The translations under genes were made by a program, and so were the position numbers. DNA of 37,160 bases, from the NCBI GenBank assembly GCA_016928815.1, contig JAFGJZ010000184.1, positions 1 through 37,160 on the forward strand, given 5' to 3'. The DNA comes from Spirochaetota bacterium (GTDB lineage Bacteria; Spirochaetota; UBA4802; JAFGJZ01). Under the pieces are notes generated by a model. The model made no database searches. It saw only the letters and a program-made list of their open reading frames with translations, and was not told the DNA's origin. Shown piece by piece: positions 1 through 10,374 of this stretch. Position 1 is the first letter of the stretch, and the number at the start of each line of letters is the position of its first letter.

Positions 1-23
1 ATTACAGGATGAAATCTTAACTG

Positions 24-947
24 TCAATCGGGTTTAGTTATGGAATTTACGGATACCGGAGCGTCGGTATTTTCAGTTTTGGCAGTACTTTTTTTCTCTA
101 ATTCAATTTTTTTTGACTGAAGTTTAATTATCTTTTTTTCATATTTAAGCTTTGATAATTCTTCCTTTTTTTTAGCTTTCATAATTTTTTTATCAATTTT
201 TTCAAGAAATTCAGTTTCAAGATCTTCCTGCAGTTGACTAATCATTTTGATATCATTTATCGTTATAACCTGAGCCTGATTTATAAATTTGGCGAAGAAT
301 CTCTTTTTATCTCTTTTTATTTTCGATATGTCGGAAAAAAGGATTCCCTCCCTTGATTCAGCCAGCAGCATATTCACCTCTTCATCAAATTTATTAAGAA
401 TATTCCATTTAACTTTTTTATCCAGTTTTGTCAGCTTGCTTGATGTTAAAAATTTATAAAATTTCAAATTACAGGAGCATTTAAATATATCACTCCAGTT
501 ATCGGCATCTGATTCAACACACAGAACAGCTGACAGAGGAATCTCATGTCCAAAATCGGGAAATATAATATTAACAAACCTTGAAATAACAGGATTATCC
601 CCAATAATGAAAATATTGTTATATGCAGAATCCAATCCTGAAAATAATTTTTTAAATGTATCAGGATTAATATTATGACATAAATACTCATCAATAATCA
701 CATCATTTTTCTTAAATCCCATTTTATGCGCATAAATATAAGCTGATTCAACAGCCCGTAACTCCCCGCTTGAAATAATTGCATCCCATTTCAAATCAGT
801 TTCATCAACAATACTTCCGGCCATTCTTTTCGTTTCCTTAATTCCCTTATCAGTCAAATGCCGGGAATAATCGGTATTTGTGTCTTTAACCTTTTCTGAA
901 GCGCCATGCCTTACAAAACATACTGTTTTCATTATTTTATCCTTCAA
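24..947 (-). CDS. SixA-like histidine phosphatase with lysine-rich coiled-coil C-terminal extension
   Basis: N-terminal 'TVCFVRHGASEK...DYSRHLTDKGIKETKRMA' RHG motif of the histidine phosphatase superfamily; 'IISSGELRAVESAYIYA' SixA-like; C-terminal ~140 aa K/E-rich, not part of SixA. Confidence 0.8.
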   Translation of the reverse strand: MKDKIMKTVCFVRHGASEKVKDTNTDYSRHLTDKGIKETKRMAGSIVDETDLKWDAIISSGELRAVESAYIYAHKMGFKKNDVIIDEYLCHNINPDTFKKLFSGLDSAYNNIFIIGDNPVISRFVNIIFPDFGHEIPLSAVLCVESDADNWSDIFKCSCNLKFYKFLTSSKLTKLDKKVKWNILNKFDEEVNMLLAESREGILFSDISKIKRDKKRFFAKFINQAQVITINDIKMISQLQEDLETEFLEKIDKKIMKAKKKEELSKLKYEKKIIKLQSKKIELEKKSTAKTENTDAPVSVNSITKPD

Positions 948-1011
948 TAAATATATTAAATTTTAAATTTAGAACACATGCCGGGTCCGGTTTTAAAAAT
1001 GCCCTTAAAAA

Positions 1012-1194
1012 TTAATCACTTACCAATTCAGGATAACAGTAATATGAAATTTTATCATTACAAACAGGATGACCATGACTGTCAAAAAATTCAAATTTAT
1101 CATCGCTAACATTGAAATTACTGAAGAGCAGGTCTGCAACTTCAAATTTACTGATCACTTTACGATACGAAAAACATAAAATTCTGCGTTTCAT
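1012..1194 (-). CDS. small hypothetical protein (60 aa)
   Basis: ORF preceded on the minus strand by AAGGATAAGCTT (RBS-like AAGGA) before ATG; no family recognised. Confidence 0.45.
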   Translation of the reverse strand: MKRRILCFSYRKVISKFEVADLLFSNFNVSDDKFEFFDSHGHPVCNDKISYYCYPELVSD

Positions 1195-1418
1195 AAGCTT
1201 ATCCTTAACTTAATTATTAATAGTAAATCCTGAAACTACTGAACATTTAGAGCTGAGGAAATAGATGTTTACAGTTCTTAACGGGTTACAATACCATACA
1301 AAGCGGATTTGAATATAAATTATATGTTAAATTATCATAAATTTTAATCATTGAATTAATGTTTATGAAATGCAAAATCATAGCAATATATTTTAATACA
1401 TTCCTGCAGAACGGGTAT

Positions 1419-2603
1419 TTAGTTCTTACTCATGAATTTAAATACCGGTTTCCGGTAATTACCGTAAATAAAGCCCCCTGCTATTGCCGTCAATGGAGCA
1501 ACAGTAACCAGACCGAAACTCCCCACAACAGTATGAAGTATCTCTGATGAAACATACTGTACATTGAGAATATTATCAACCGGAACACCCTGGGCAATAA
1601 AAACCATCAGCATGGTTGAAAAACTGCCTGAATAGGCAAACAATAACGTGGTTGTCATTGTCCCTATAACTGACCTTCCAACCGTAAAGCCTGACAGAAT
1701 TAAATCCATAATATGAATGTCGGGGTTCTTTTCGGAAATTTCCGCCATTGAAGCTGATACATCCATGGCAATATCCATTACAGCTCCTGCAGATGAAATA
1801 AAAATCCCCGCAAGAAAAATCATGGAAAGATCAAGTTTGCTGAAACCGATATAAAGCAGTGTTTCTGAAAACGGTTTAATTTCGCCGGGTATATTAAAAA
1901 ATTTACCGAAAAAAAGGGCAAGAAAACAGGTAAGAAAAACACCTGTCATCGAACCTGCAAAAGCCACAAAACCTTTTTTAGTAAAACCGGCCACAAGAAA
2001 AATAATTACAGCGGTAAGAATCGTCACGATAACCATTGAAAATATAACCGGATCATAATACTTCAGGTAACCCGGAAGCAGAATTTTCCATAGAACAAGT
2101 GTAGTAAAAAAAAATGATATAATTGCCTGAAATCCCGTCCATCCGGCATATAGAAGAAGGAAACCGCAAAAAATTACAATTATAAAAAATTCATAATTAA
2201 GCCTGTACCTGTCAACAACCGTTACTCCTTCAATTATATTATTTTCTACAGTTAAAACCGTAAATACCCTGTCTCCTGTTTTATAAAACTTATCAAGTTC
2301 CAGTTTACCGAGAAAATGATTGACCGTATCAAACACCTCCCCTCTGAATCTTCCATCCAGTATTTTTACAGTCAGTCCCTGCTCACCTGTTTTTATGAGA
2401 CCTATCTGATGAATACTTTCATTATCAACTGCGGTTATCTGTGCACGCACGCTTTGCGATTTTGAAGAAACAGCACCTTCAAAACCTGTAGGAAGCAGAT
2501 AAAGTACGATGCCCGTTATTGCGCAAATAAAAGCAAATGCGACATCAGTTTTCCTGATATCATTAAATCCGAAATATTTACTGATCTGACGAATTGTTAT
2601 CAT
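1419..2603 (-). CDS. YibE/F family membrane protein
   Basis: Multi-TM protein with 'GAVMDIAMDVSASMAEISEKNP' and 'GRSVIGTMTTTLLFAYSG', typical of YibE/F-like proteins. Confidence 0.85.
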   Translation of the reverse strand: MITIRQISKYFGFNDIRKTDVAFAFICAITGIVLYLLPTGFEGAVSSKSQSVRAQITAVDNESIHQIGLIKTGEQGLTVKILDGRFRGEVFDTVNHFLGKLELDKFYKTGDRVFTVLTVENNIIEGVTVVDRYRLNYEFFIIVIFCGFLLLYAGWTGFQAIISFFFTTLVLWKILLPGYLKYYDPVIFSMVIVTILTAVIIFLVAGFTKKGFVAFAGSMTGVFLTCFLALFFGKFFNIPGEIKPFSETLLYIGFSKLDLSMIFLAGIFISSAGAVMDIAMDVSASMAEISEKNPDIHIMDLILSGFTVGRSVIGTMTTTLLFAYSGSFSTMLMVFIAQGVPVDNILNVQYVSSEILHTVVGSFGLVTVAPLTAIAGGFIYGNYRKPVFKFMSKN

Positions 2604-2628
2604 TTCAACACCAATTAAAAATTATTTT

Positions 2629-2658
2629 AAAAAAAATCCCCCTGAATTATACAGGGGG
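2629..2658 (-). terminator. Rho-independent terminator downstream of alkaline phosphatase gene
   Basis: Perfect 7-bp stem CCCCCTG(2638-2644)/CAGGGGG(2652-2658) with AATTATA loop; on the minus strand followed by ATTTTTTTTAAAA. Confidence 0.85.
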
Positions 2659-2683
2659 TAATATATATAAAATCAGGAAAAGC

Positions 2684-4192
2684 CTATTTAATATTCATGA
2701 CCGCAGCCATTTTTCCGTATATATCAGTATTATCATAGAAACCGTTGAAAATTTCATTACCGGTTCCATACGCATAAGTCGGAACAGGAACTCCTGTATG
2801 GGAATATGTTGTCCATCCGATTCCGGCTTTCCGGTTAAGAATATGCGTGATAGTAACAGTAAGCGGTTCGTAACTTCCGTAAATAATTGCACTGTTTTCA
2901 TCATTTGTACGTGACTTTGCATCTTTTAACGATTCAGCAAAGGCTGTTTTAAGAAGATCCATTTCATAACCGGTAAGATCCATATCTCCGCCTTTTCCGG
3001 TTTTTAATCCGAAATATTTTGTAATAAGCGGCATTACACTATCAAAAGTCAGATTGGATTTCGCTTTCATTTTTGAGAAATCTTCATCAAATTTTGCAAA
3101 AGAAACTTTCTGCGAATTTAGCTTGTTAAAAAATGTATCATACTGAGTGCCGGCAAAGCCTATTGTCATTCCACCGCATTCATGATCTCCAGTAACAACT
3201 ATAAGCGTTTCAGCAGGATGTTTTTTAGCGAAATCAACAGCATGCTGTACGGCTTCACTGAAAGCAAATGTATCACGTATCGCACTCATTCCGTCATTTG
3301 CATGACATGCCCAGTCAATTTTGCCGCCTTCGACCATCATGAAAAATCCGTTTTCATTGTCCAGAACTTCAATTCCCTTTTTAGTAAAATCAGCAAGAGA
3401 GGACACACCATTTTTTCTGTCAATTTCATAAAGCATTGAGGCGGCATCCGCAGGCTGCTCTGTAACGACCCAGACTTTCCCTGATTTTTTATTCAATTTA
3501 ACAAAGTCTTTTTTGGAATTAATAATTTTATAACCCTTTTTTTTGGCATAGGAAAAAACATTTCCGGGTTTATTCTGCATTTTACTTTTTTTACCATCCG
3601 GATCATCAACACTTCCACCTGCAAAATAGTCGAAACCGCTATCAGCAAGTTCAAGACTTATCTCATACATATTTTTTCTGGAAGGCTGATTGGAATAGAA
3701 TGTAGCCGGTGTTGCATGGTCAATTGACACACTTGAAATTATACCGACTTTCATGCCGTTCTTTTTAGCTTTTTTTGATATTGATTCATATTTGATTTTT
3801 TTATCAACATCCATTGATATTACACCATTAAGTGTTTTATATCCGCAGGCAATTGCAGTACCGGCGGATGCCGAATCTGTTATGAAAGATGATGCGTCAT
3901 GTGTGGTTGTAAGACCCTGTGACGGAAAATCCGTAAAAGAAAGAACTCTTGAACCATCAGGGTATTTTGAATTTTTACCTGCACCTGAATAAATTTCAGC
4001 CGCAGATACCTGAGGCAGCCCCATACCGTCACCAATAAATAAAAATACGTATTTTGCCTTATTTCCGGCATACGAATTGCGTGATGCTGTACCGGCTGTT
4101 GCTGAATTATTCACAAACAGGAAGAACAGAAGACAGAAAGGCAATGCAGTAACAAACAATTTTAAAAACAAATTTCTGATTTTTGTTTTCAT
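2684..4192 (-). CDS. alkaline phosphatase (PhoA superfamily), secreted
   Basis: N-terminal signal peptide; 'FLFIGDGMGLPQ', 'ITDSASAGTAIACGYKT' (nucleophile Ser region), 'VVTGDHECGGM', 'YSHTGVPVPTYAYG' metal-binding motifs. Confidence 0.93.
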   Translation of the reverse strand: MKTKIRNLFLKLFVTALPFCLLFFLFVNNSATAGTASRNSYAGNKAKYVFLFIGDGMGLPQVSAAEIYSGAGKNSKYPDGSRVLSFTDFPSQGLTTTHDASSFITDSASAGTAIACGYKTLNGVISMDVDKKIKYESISKKAKKNGMKVGIISSVSIDHATPATFYSNQPSRKNMYEISLELADSGFDYFAGGSVDDPDGKKSKMQNKPGNVFSYAKKKGYKIINSKKDFVKLNKKSGKVWVVTEQPADAASMLYEIDRKNGVSSLADFTKKGIEVLDNENGFFMMVEGGKIDWACHANDGMSAIRDTFAFSEAVQHAVDFAKKHPAETLIVVTGDHECGGMTIGFAGTQYDTFFNKLNSQKVSFAKFDEDFSKMKAKSNLTFDSVMPLITKYFGLKTGKGGDMDLTGYEMDLLKTAFAESLKDAKSRTNDENSAIIYGSYEPLTVTITHILNRKAGIGWTTYSHTGVPVPTYAYGTGNEIFNGFYDNTDIYGKMAAVMNIK

Positions 4193-4489
4193 TTTAATCT
4201 CCTTATTATTTTAATAACAATTTTCAACAGGCAGGGTTTAACACTTCTGCATGTCCGGAGATAAGATTCACATGCAGTTGTAAAAATAATATTTGTTTAA
4301 AATTTAATTTTTATAAATTATTTGAATTACATGCTTCAGGATTAAATCATTTATCGTTTAATAAAAAAACACAGGGCATTACGGTAAACAGTTAAACAAA
4401 AAAAATTAATAAAAATTTTATTTTATGCTCCCTTAACTTTATTTTTTCTTAATCTCAAAAGGTTTAATTGCACTGAAACGGAGAGTAAA

Positions 4490-5611
4490 ATGAAAAAAAT
4501 ATTCTACAGCATGGCAGGCGAAGGCAGAGGACATGCATCAAGGGCATTTACAGTTATCGAGAACCTGAAACATAAGTACGATATTCATGTATATGCACCT
4601 GATCATGCATTCGATCTTCTTCATCCCGTATACAGGAAAACAGACGTGAAAATTAAAAAAATTCCCGGGCTGCTGTTCCACTACAACAGAGAAAAAAAAA
4701 TTGATTATCTGAAAACATTCACGGGATCAATGAAATTTTTCATGAATTCCGCCGGAGCGCTGAAACATGTCTACGCAGATTTTGAAAAACACAATCCTGA
4801 TCTTGTAATCACAGACTTTGAAAGCCTTCTGCCTAAAGCTGCGGAAAAATATGACACTCCGTATATAAGCATAAATCATCAGCATTTCCTTACATACTAC
4901 AATCTAAGCTGTCTTCCTTCCGAGCTTAGAAACAAGGCGGCAATGATAAGTCCTCTCCTGAATCTTTTCCACATGAACCAGCTTTCAACAATCATATCCT
5001 CTTTCTATTTTCCAGAATTGAAAAAGGTTTCCGGGAAAAACGTTCATCAGGTCGGCGTTTTTCTGAATAATGACATATTAAACGCGGTACCGGAAGACAA
5101 GGGATTCATACTCGTATACCTGAGAAGGTTTTTATCAGAACCCGTACTCCGGTCACTGGAAACCTGCGGTGAAAAGGTCAGAATATACTGTTCCGGAAAC
5201 AATGAGGATTATAAAAACATTGAGTTTAAAAAAATTTCTCAAAAAGCTTTTGCCGAAGATTTGTCAAAATGTTCAATTCTTGTTACTACAGCAGGAAACC
5301 AGCTGGTCGGTGAAGCACTTTATCTCGGCAAAAAAATTATCGCAATTCCTGAACCGAATAATTTCGAACAGGAGATTAACGGTTTCTTTCTTGAAAATTC
5401 CGGCGGAGGCAGAAAAATGAATCATGACAGTTTTAATGAAAACACTGTATCCGGTTTTCTCAGAGACAGGGACAGCATGAACTGCTCAATTCCGCTTCAT
5501 CTCCTAAACGGCAATAATCAGGTACAGAATCTAATAGATTATTACATCAATGAATACGGCAGCGAAACAGAAAGATATGACAATAATACCGACAGGAGGC
5601 TGATTTCCTGA
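4490..5611 (+). CDS. glycosyltransferase, MJ1255/GT28-like (UDP-glycosyltransferase fold)
   Basis: N-term 'KKIFYSMAGEGRGHASRAFTVIENL', C-term 'VTTAGNQLVGEALYLGKKIIAIPEPNNFEQEINGFFLE'; strong RBS (ACGGAGAG) upstream. Confidence 0.85.
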   Translation: MKKIFYSMAGEGRGHASRAFTVIENLKHKYDIHVYAPDHAFDLLHPVYRKTDVKIKKIPGLLFHYNREKKIDYLKTFTGSMKFFMNSAGALKHVYADFEKHNPDLVITDFESLLPKAAEKYDTPYISINHQHFLTYYNLSCLPSELRNKAAMISPLLNLFHMNQLSTIISSFYFPELKKVSGKNVHQVGVFLNNDILNAVPEDKGFILVYLRRFLSEPVLRSLETCGEKVRIYCSGNNEDYKNIEFKKISQKAFAEDLSKCSILVTTAGNQLVGEALYLGKKIIAIPEPNNFEQEINGFFLENSGGGRKMNHDSFNENTVSGFLRDRDSMNCSIPLHLLNGNNQVQNLIDYYINEYGSETERYDNNTDRRLIS

Positions 5612-6675
5612 TGAACCCTATAAGATATTTGCAGACAGTTAGTTCAATAAACAGGAACCGGACAGTTCTTCCGTCAATGCTTACATTCATTACAACTTTC
5701 AGATGTAATGCAAAATGCATCATGTGCGATTCCTGGAAGAAAAAACAGGCAGATGACCTGAATACTCAGGAAATAGAAAAAATCTTTTATCAGCTGCCGC
5801 GCATGGATTTTACAAGACTGTCAGGCGGTGAACCTTTTATCAGAAATGATATCCATGACATTTATGATATGTGTGTAAAGATTCTTGATTCTTCAGCTGT
5901 TCACATAACTACAAACGGTTTTCTTACGGAAAAAATTGTTAATTTATGTGAAAAACGGAATAGGGCAAAACCGCTTTTCCTTCTGCTTTCACTTGACGGT
6001 ACTGAGGATAATCATAATTACATCAGAGGCCGAAGAAATGCCTGGAAACTCGCCAACCGGACACTGTCATATCTGGGACCGCGGCAGAAAGAGCTTAATA
6101 TCAGATTAAACGTCAACCAGACGATAGTGGACAATGAAGGTATAGCCCAGCACGATGAGCTCAGGAAACATCTCAGTCAATTCGATATCGGGTGCAATGT
6201 GGTAATTGCATACGATTCAAGCGCTACTTATTCAACGGATATCAGCAACAGCTCAGTCCCGGGACAGATCGGGGAATTCAGCCCTTTCGGAAAACTCGAT
6301 ACTGAAGGTCTGTCCACCATACTCTCACTTCCGAAAAAACATTCAGGCTGGAACAGCCTTGCGGAAAGAACTGCAAAAAAATATTATTATGCCGGAATAA
6401 GGAACCGTCTTTTTTACAAATTCAACAGTCCGAATCCAAAATGTGTAGCCCTGAATTCGCACCTCAGGATAATGCCGGACGGTACGGTTCCCGTTTGTCA
6501 GTTTAATTCAGCTGCCGCAGGAAATTTAAGAACCCAGACTTTTAGTGAAATATGGAACAGCAGGAAAACTGAACATCTTAGGGAATGGATACGCACCTGT
6601 CCCGGATGCTGGGCAGAATGCGAAATACTTCCCAATGCAGTATATTCCGGAGACATTCTCAGGCACGTATTCTGA
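5611..6675 (+). CDS. radical SAM protein with SPASM-like C-terminus
   Basis: 'TTFRCNAKCIMCDSW' CxxxCxxC motif; 'RLSGGEPFI'; C-terminal 'CVALNSHLRIMPDGTVPVCQFN...CPGCWAEC'. TGATG overlap with upstream glycosyltransferase. Confidence 0.9.
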   Translation: MNPIRYLQTVSSINRNRTVLPSMLTFITTFRCNAKCIMCDSWKKKQADDLNTQEIEKIFYQLPRMDFTRLSGGEPFIRNDIHDIYDMCVKILDSSAVHITTNGFLTEKIVNLCEKRNRAKPLFLLLSLDGTEDNHNYIRGRRNAWKLANRTLSYLGPRQKELNIRLNVNQTIVDNEGIAQHDELRKHLSQFDIGCNVVIAYDSSATYSTDISNSSVPGQIGEFSPFGKLDTEGLSTILSLPKKHSGWNSLAERTAKKYYYAGIRNRLFYKFNSPNPKCVALNSHLRIMPDGTVPVCQFNSAAAGNLRTQTFSEIWNSRKTEHLREWIRTCPGCWAECEILPNAVYSGDILRHVF

Positions 6676-6684
6676 TTTTGATCC

Positions 6685-6870
6685 CTATTTTCTGCGCATG
6701 TAGAATTCAACCGATCTGTCATACGTTTTCTCATCTTCCGCGCTGAAATAACATGCCGGAAGCTCATTATTTCTGCGGTGATATGCCAGACAGTCGCAGC
6801 ACATTCCTTTACGGCTGCACGGATAAGTGCAGTTGCAGTTCTTCAGATTTGTCTCTTTTTTACATTCCAT
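6685..6870 (-). CDS. DUF6485-like cysteine-rich small protein
   Basis: 61 aa with 8 Cys: '[51 protein letters not shown]'. Family name from memory. Confidence 0.75.
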   Translation of the reverse strand: MECKKETNLKNCNCTYPCSRKGMCCDCLAYHRRNNELPACYFSAEDEKTYDRSVEFYMRRK

Positions 6871-7161
6871 AAATTCCCCCGTTACCTGGTATTAACAGAA
6901 ATTTCAGTCATCATAGACCTGCTTCAAAAAATTAAAAGGATTTTTTAAAAATGACTATTGAAACTGACCTTGTAAACCGGATTTAATCATTAAATTATGA
7001 GTGGTTTTCTGTTTATATTGATTTAATCCTGAAATAAAGGGAAACAGCCGTTTTTTACCCGGATTTTGCATTATTTTCATTACAAAATCAATTATGCTTG
7101 AATTATAATAAAAATTATTATTTAATGTATTTTTAAACCAAAGAGAACAATTTAATTAAAT

Positions 7162-8268
7162 ATGATTAAAATATTATTAACTTCAGATCTGCATTTAGGG
7201 GATAAACCCGATAAAAATCATGCCTCATATGAGGATCGAATGATCGTGTTTTCGAATATCATTGAAAATGCAATGATTCACGATATTCTGCTTATTTCAG
7301 GAGATTTATTCCATAATTTTGAGCCGGATGAGGAATTAATCGGAAGAGTAAATGAACTGTTCTGCAAACTGAAGGATCACGGTACACAGATTGTAATTCT
7401 TCCAGGCGAACACGAAATACAAAATAATGAAATAAGCGAAAATCTTAAAAATCTTGATGCAGATATCCTGTTTGGACTTCATGGAGATGAAATAAACACC
7501 GAAACACTTGAAATAAAAAATGAAAAAATAATATTTTACCCCCATCCGTCACCTGATGAACGAATACTCAGTCAGGTCCGAAAATCGGAAACCGCCGGTT
7601 TTCACCTTGGTGTTTTTCATATTGACCTGAATGAACAGAACATGAAAAACAATCTTTTTACATACATCCAGAAAGAGGACCACCTGGATTTCTATGCACT
7701 TGGACATGATCACAATCTCAAGATTTTCAAATATCAGAACAGAATTATTGCCGCATTCCCCGGTGCGCCTCACATCATGGATGATTCCGATTTGAAAACA
7801 AGGCATGTATTATCACTCACTGTTGAAAACGGCAGAATGACCGATATTAAACGCCTTGCCATCAGCGCAAAGAAAACGATTTCACTCGAATTTGACTGTT
7901 CTTTTTTCAAATCAACGGAAGAAATTCTGAATAAAATCAAACCCTACTCATCAGAAAAGACAAGGCTCCATCTTACGCTTACAGGCAACCGCATTTATGA
8001 AATAGATACTGATTTTTTAAATTCAGTAAGAGATCTTTTTTATCAGACTGAAATTACAAATAACTCGGTTACAGATATTCAGAATTTCATAAAAGAAAGC
8101 TATAATGACAACTCGCTGAAGGGAGAATTTTTTAATGCTCTTTCCTCGGGCATTCAGTCCGATTCAGACAGTTTTGATAACGAGATTATTGCGCAGATAC
8201 TTTCAAAATTTCCTATCGAAGACAGCCAGCAGGCGGAGGAATGGGTATGTTCCTTAATCAATGCATAG
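7162..8268 (+). CDS. SbcD/YhaO-like metallophosphoesterase (Mre11-like)
   Basis: 'LTSDLHLGD', 'LISGDLFHN', 'VILPGEHEI' (GNH position reads GEH), 'GVFHIDL', 'YALGHDHNLKIF...FPGAPHIMD'. Confidence 0.85.
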   Translation: MIKILLTSDLHLGDKPDKNHASYEDRMIVFSNIIENAMIHDILLISGDLFHNFEPDEELIGRVNELFCKLKDHGTQIVILPGEHEIQNNEISENLKNLDADILFGLHGDEINTETLEIKNEKIIFYPHPSPDERILSQVRKSETAGFHLGVFHIDLNEQNMKNNLFTYIQKEDHLDFYALGHDHNLKIFKYQNRIIAAFPGAPHIMDDSDLKTRHVLSLTVENGRMTDIKRLAISAKKTISLEFDCSFFKSTEEILNKIKPYSSEKTRLHLTLTGNRIYEIDTDFLNSVRDLFYQTEITNNSVTDIQNFIKESYNDNSLKGEFFNALSSGIQSDSDSFDNEIIAQILSKFPIEDSQQAEEWVCSLINA

Positions 8269-10370
8269 CGTCTAAAACCGGACTGCTCAATAACCGCATT
8301 ATTGATTTCGATAAGAACATCACCGTAGTCTGCGGTGATAATGATTCCGGTAAAACCCTAATTTCCAGATCAATCATTGATTTATTATTCAGCATCAGCA
8401 GCGCAAAAACAATTTTAAATCCGGGAGTCTGGGACGATTTTTATCTGAACTGCCTTTTTTCAATAAAAACCGAGCAGTACAAAATTATCAGAAACAATGC
8501 GACTACGCAGATTTACCTTTCCGGCCGCAGAGATGAGAAACTTATTTTCGATTCCGCAATTGACAGCGAATTTCCTCCCAATTATGAATTATCACGCTAC
8601 ATGAAATCGTTCGATTCATATAAATTTTCCATACTCGGATACATGCGGACTCCGACCGACGATTATCCGGAGATGAATATTTTTGAAGAAACATCCGGTT
8701 TTTTTTTAAATGACAGCTCGCAGTATTTAAACACATTCAACAAATTGAATGATTACTTTTCAATCAGCGGGATTAACAAAAACATTGAAAACGTGCTTAC
8801 AAAAAAAATACTGGAGCATGAAAATGAAATCCGGCAGATCGAGAAGAATCTTGACTTGAACAAACTGAAAGAACAGAAAAAACTTAAACTTAATAATGAA
8901 AAAATAAATCTGATTAATGAAAAAAAAATATATGCGATTAAACTTGAATCAATAGAGCGGAATCTTGAAAACCTGACTACTCTTGGAACCCTTTATGATG
9001 AACATGGCGAATGTGTAAAAAAAATAGAATCCCTTTCTGAAAAAATAAATACTGAAAAAACAATAAAAAGTTCTATCGAAACCATGAAGGAAAATATCAG
9101 GAAAATCTTTCCTAAATTTGCGGATATGGATCCTATCCAGAAAGAGAATTTCGAAGTAATTCAGACAGCATACAGATATATAAAAAATCTTGATGATGAA
9201 ATCATAAAGACAAATGATTTCATCATCCATAAAAAAAAGTTCTACAAAAGAACTGCTTTCACGGCATTTTTTCTTTCCGCTTCAGCCTCAGCTGCCGTTC
9301 TATTTCAGAAATATGTCAAAATTGAAAGAAACATACTGATAGCCGTTATCGGTACAATCGGTTTTCTCTTAGCCTATGTTCTGATTTTTTCAATGATTAA
9401 AATATGCCGTTATTCAAAATTCAAAAAAGCTGCCGATCTTAAAAATGAACGTGATGCAAAATGCAGTGAGTTTTTTGAAATACTGAAAAGCAACAATCTC
9501 AGTACCGAAGACCTTACAATTGAAGAAATATACGAACTTCTTCTTCAGTACTTTGAAGAGTTCGGATTTTACACGGAACATGAAGAGGAAATTGACGTAC
9601 TAAACAGTTCTCTGCAGGACAAGGAAACATTTTCAAAACTTAAAACAGAACTTTCTTCAGCCCGGACAGAACAGGACAAATGCAGCAAAAAAATAAAAGC
9701 GCTGATAAAGGATATCGGACTTTATACTGACAGTGACCCGCTTGGCTACCCTATCAGTCAGGCAAAAGCTTTCTTCGATGAGGAAGCCGTCGAGTTCCGC
9801 AGCGAATTAAATAAAATTTCCGATCTGATTGACCAGATTGATGCCGAACTTGAACACTCAGCATCGGATATTACCATTGATTCAGGATTCGAGACGGCGA
9901 TGGAGGATTACCGCAGCAGACTTAAACGTCTTGAGCTTTATGATAAAAATATCAGATATATGATTTCAATTTTCAATACGGCGATTGAAAAGAGAAAAAA
10001 CCGGATAATTTCCCAGATTTCCGGGAACACCGCCCTGCTTTTCAATGAGATTACCTCAAACCAGTACAATTCAACGGTTACAAACCAGGTTATTGAAGAA
10101 TTCATAAGAACGGGAAAACTGAACAATCTCGAAAATAAATCACTGCCCAACATCATTGAACTTTCTATGAAAATCGCGGTTACTGACTATCTTGAAGATG
10201 CCGGCCTGACCATACCATTAATCATTGATGAACCGGGCATGTATCTTGACAGAAACAGGATTGCCAGATTAAAAAATGTGTTGTATGATTTCTCCAAAAA
10301 AAGGCAGATTGTTATTTTTACGCATGATATTAATTCTTTCATGAAATACGGTAAACGGGTGAATTTATAA
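8241..10370 (+). CDS. SbcC/YhaN-like AAA ATPase with central coiled coil and two TM helices
   Basis: Walker A 'VVCGDNDSGKT'; Walker B 'LIIDEPGMYLDRNRIARLKNVLYDFSKKRQIVIFTHD'; long K/E-rich coiled coil; hydrophobic 'TAFTAFFLSASASAAVLF' and 'NILIAVIGTIGFLLAYVLIFSMI' mid-protein; 28-nt overlap with upstream gene. Confidence 0.85.
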   Translation: MGMFLNQCIASKTGLLNNRIIDFDKNITVVCGDNDSGKTLISRSIIDLLFSISSAKTILNPGVWDDFYLNCLFSIKTEQYKIIRNNATTQIYLSGRRDEKLIFDSAIDSEFPPNYELSRYMKSFDSYKFSILGYMRTPTDDYPEMNIFEETSGFFLNDSSQYLNTFNKLNDYFSISGINKNIENVLTKKILEHENEIRQIEKNLDLNKLKEQKKLKLNNEKINLINEKKIYAIKLESIERNLENLTTLGTLYDEHGECVKKIESLSEKINTEKTIKSSIETMKENIRKIFPKFADMDPIQKENFEVIQTAYRYIKNLDDEIIKTNDFIIHKKKFYKRTAFTAFFLSASASAAVLFQKYVKIERNILIAVIGTIGFLLAYVLIFSMIKICRYSKFKKAADLKNERDAKCSEFFEILKSNNLSTEDLTIEEIYELLLQYFEEFGFYTEHEEEIDVLNSSLQDKETFSKLKTELSSARTEQDKCSKKIKALIKDIGLYTDSDPLGYPISQAKAFFDEEAVEFRSELNKISDLIDQIDAELEHSASDITIDSGFETAMEDYRSRLKRLELYDKNIRYMISIFNTAIEKRKNRIISQISGNTALLFNEITSNQYNSTVTNQVIEEFIRTGKLNNLENKSLPNIIELSMKIAVTDYLEDAGLTIPLIIDEPGMYLDRNRIARLKNVLYDFSKKRQIVIFTHDINSFMKYGKRVNL

Positions 10371-10374
10371 TCCT

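Noticed and set aside
2594-2914. 106-aa plus-strand ORF overlapping the alkaline phosphatase C-terminus
   Set aside because: Shadow of the well-supported minus-strand CDS.
5169-5420. 83-aa ORF within the glycosyltransferase gene
   Set aside because: Alternate frame of a recognised CDS, low-complexity K/L composition.
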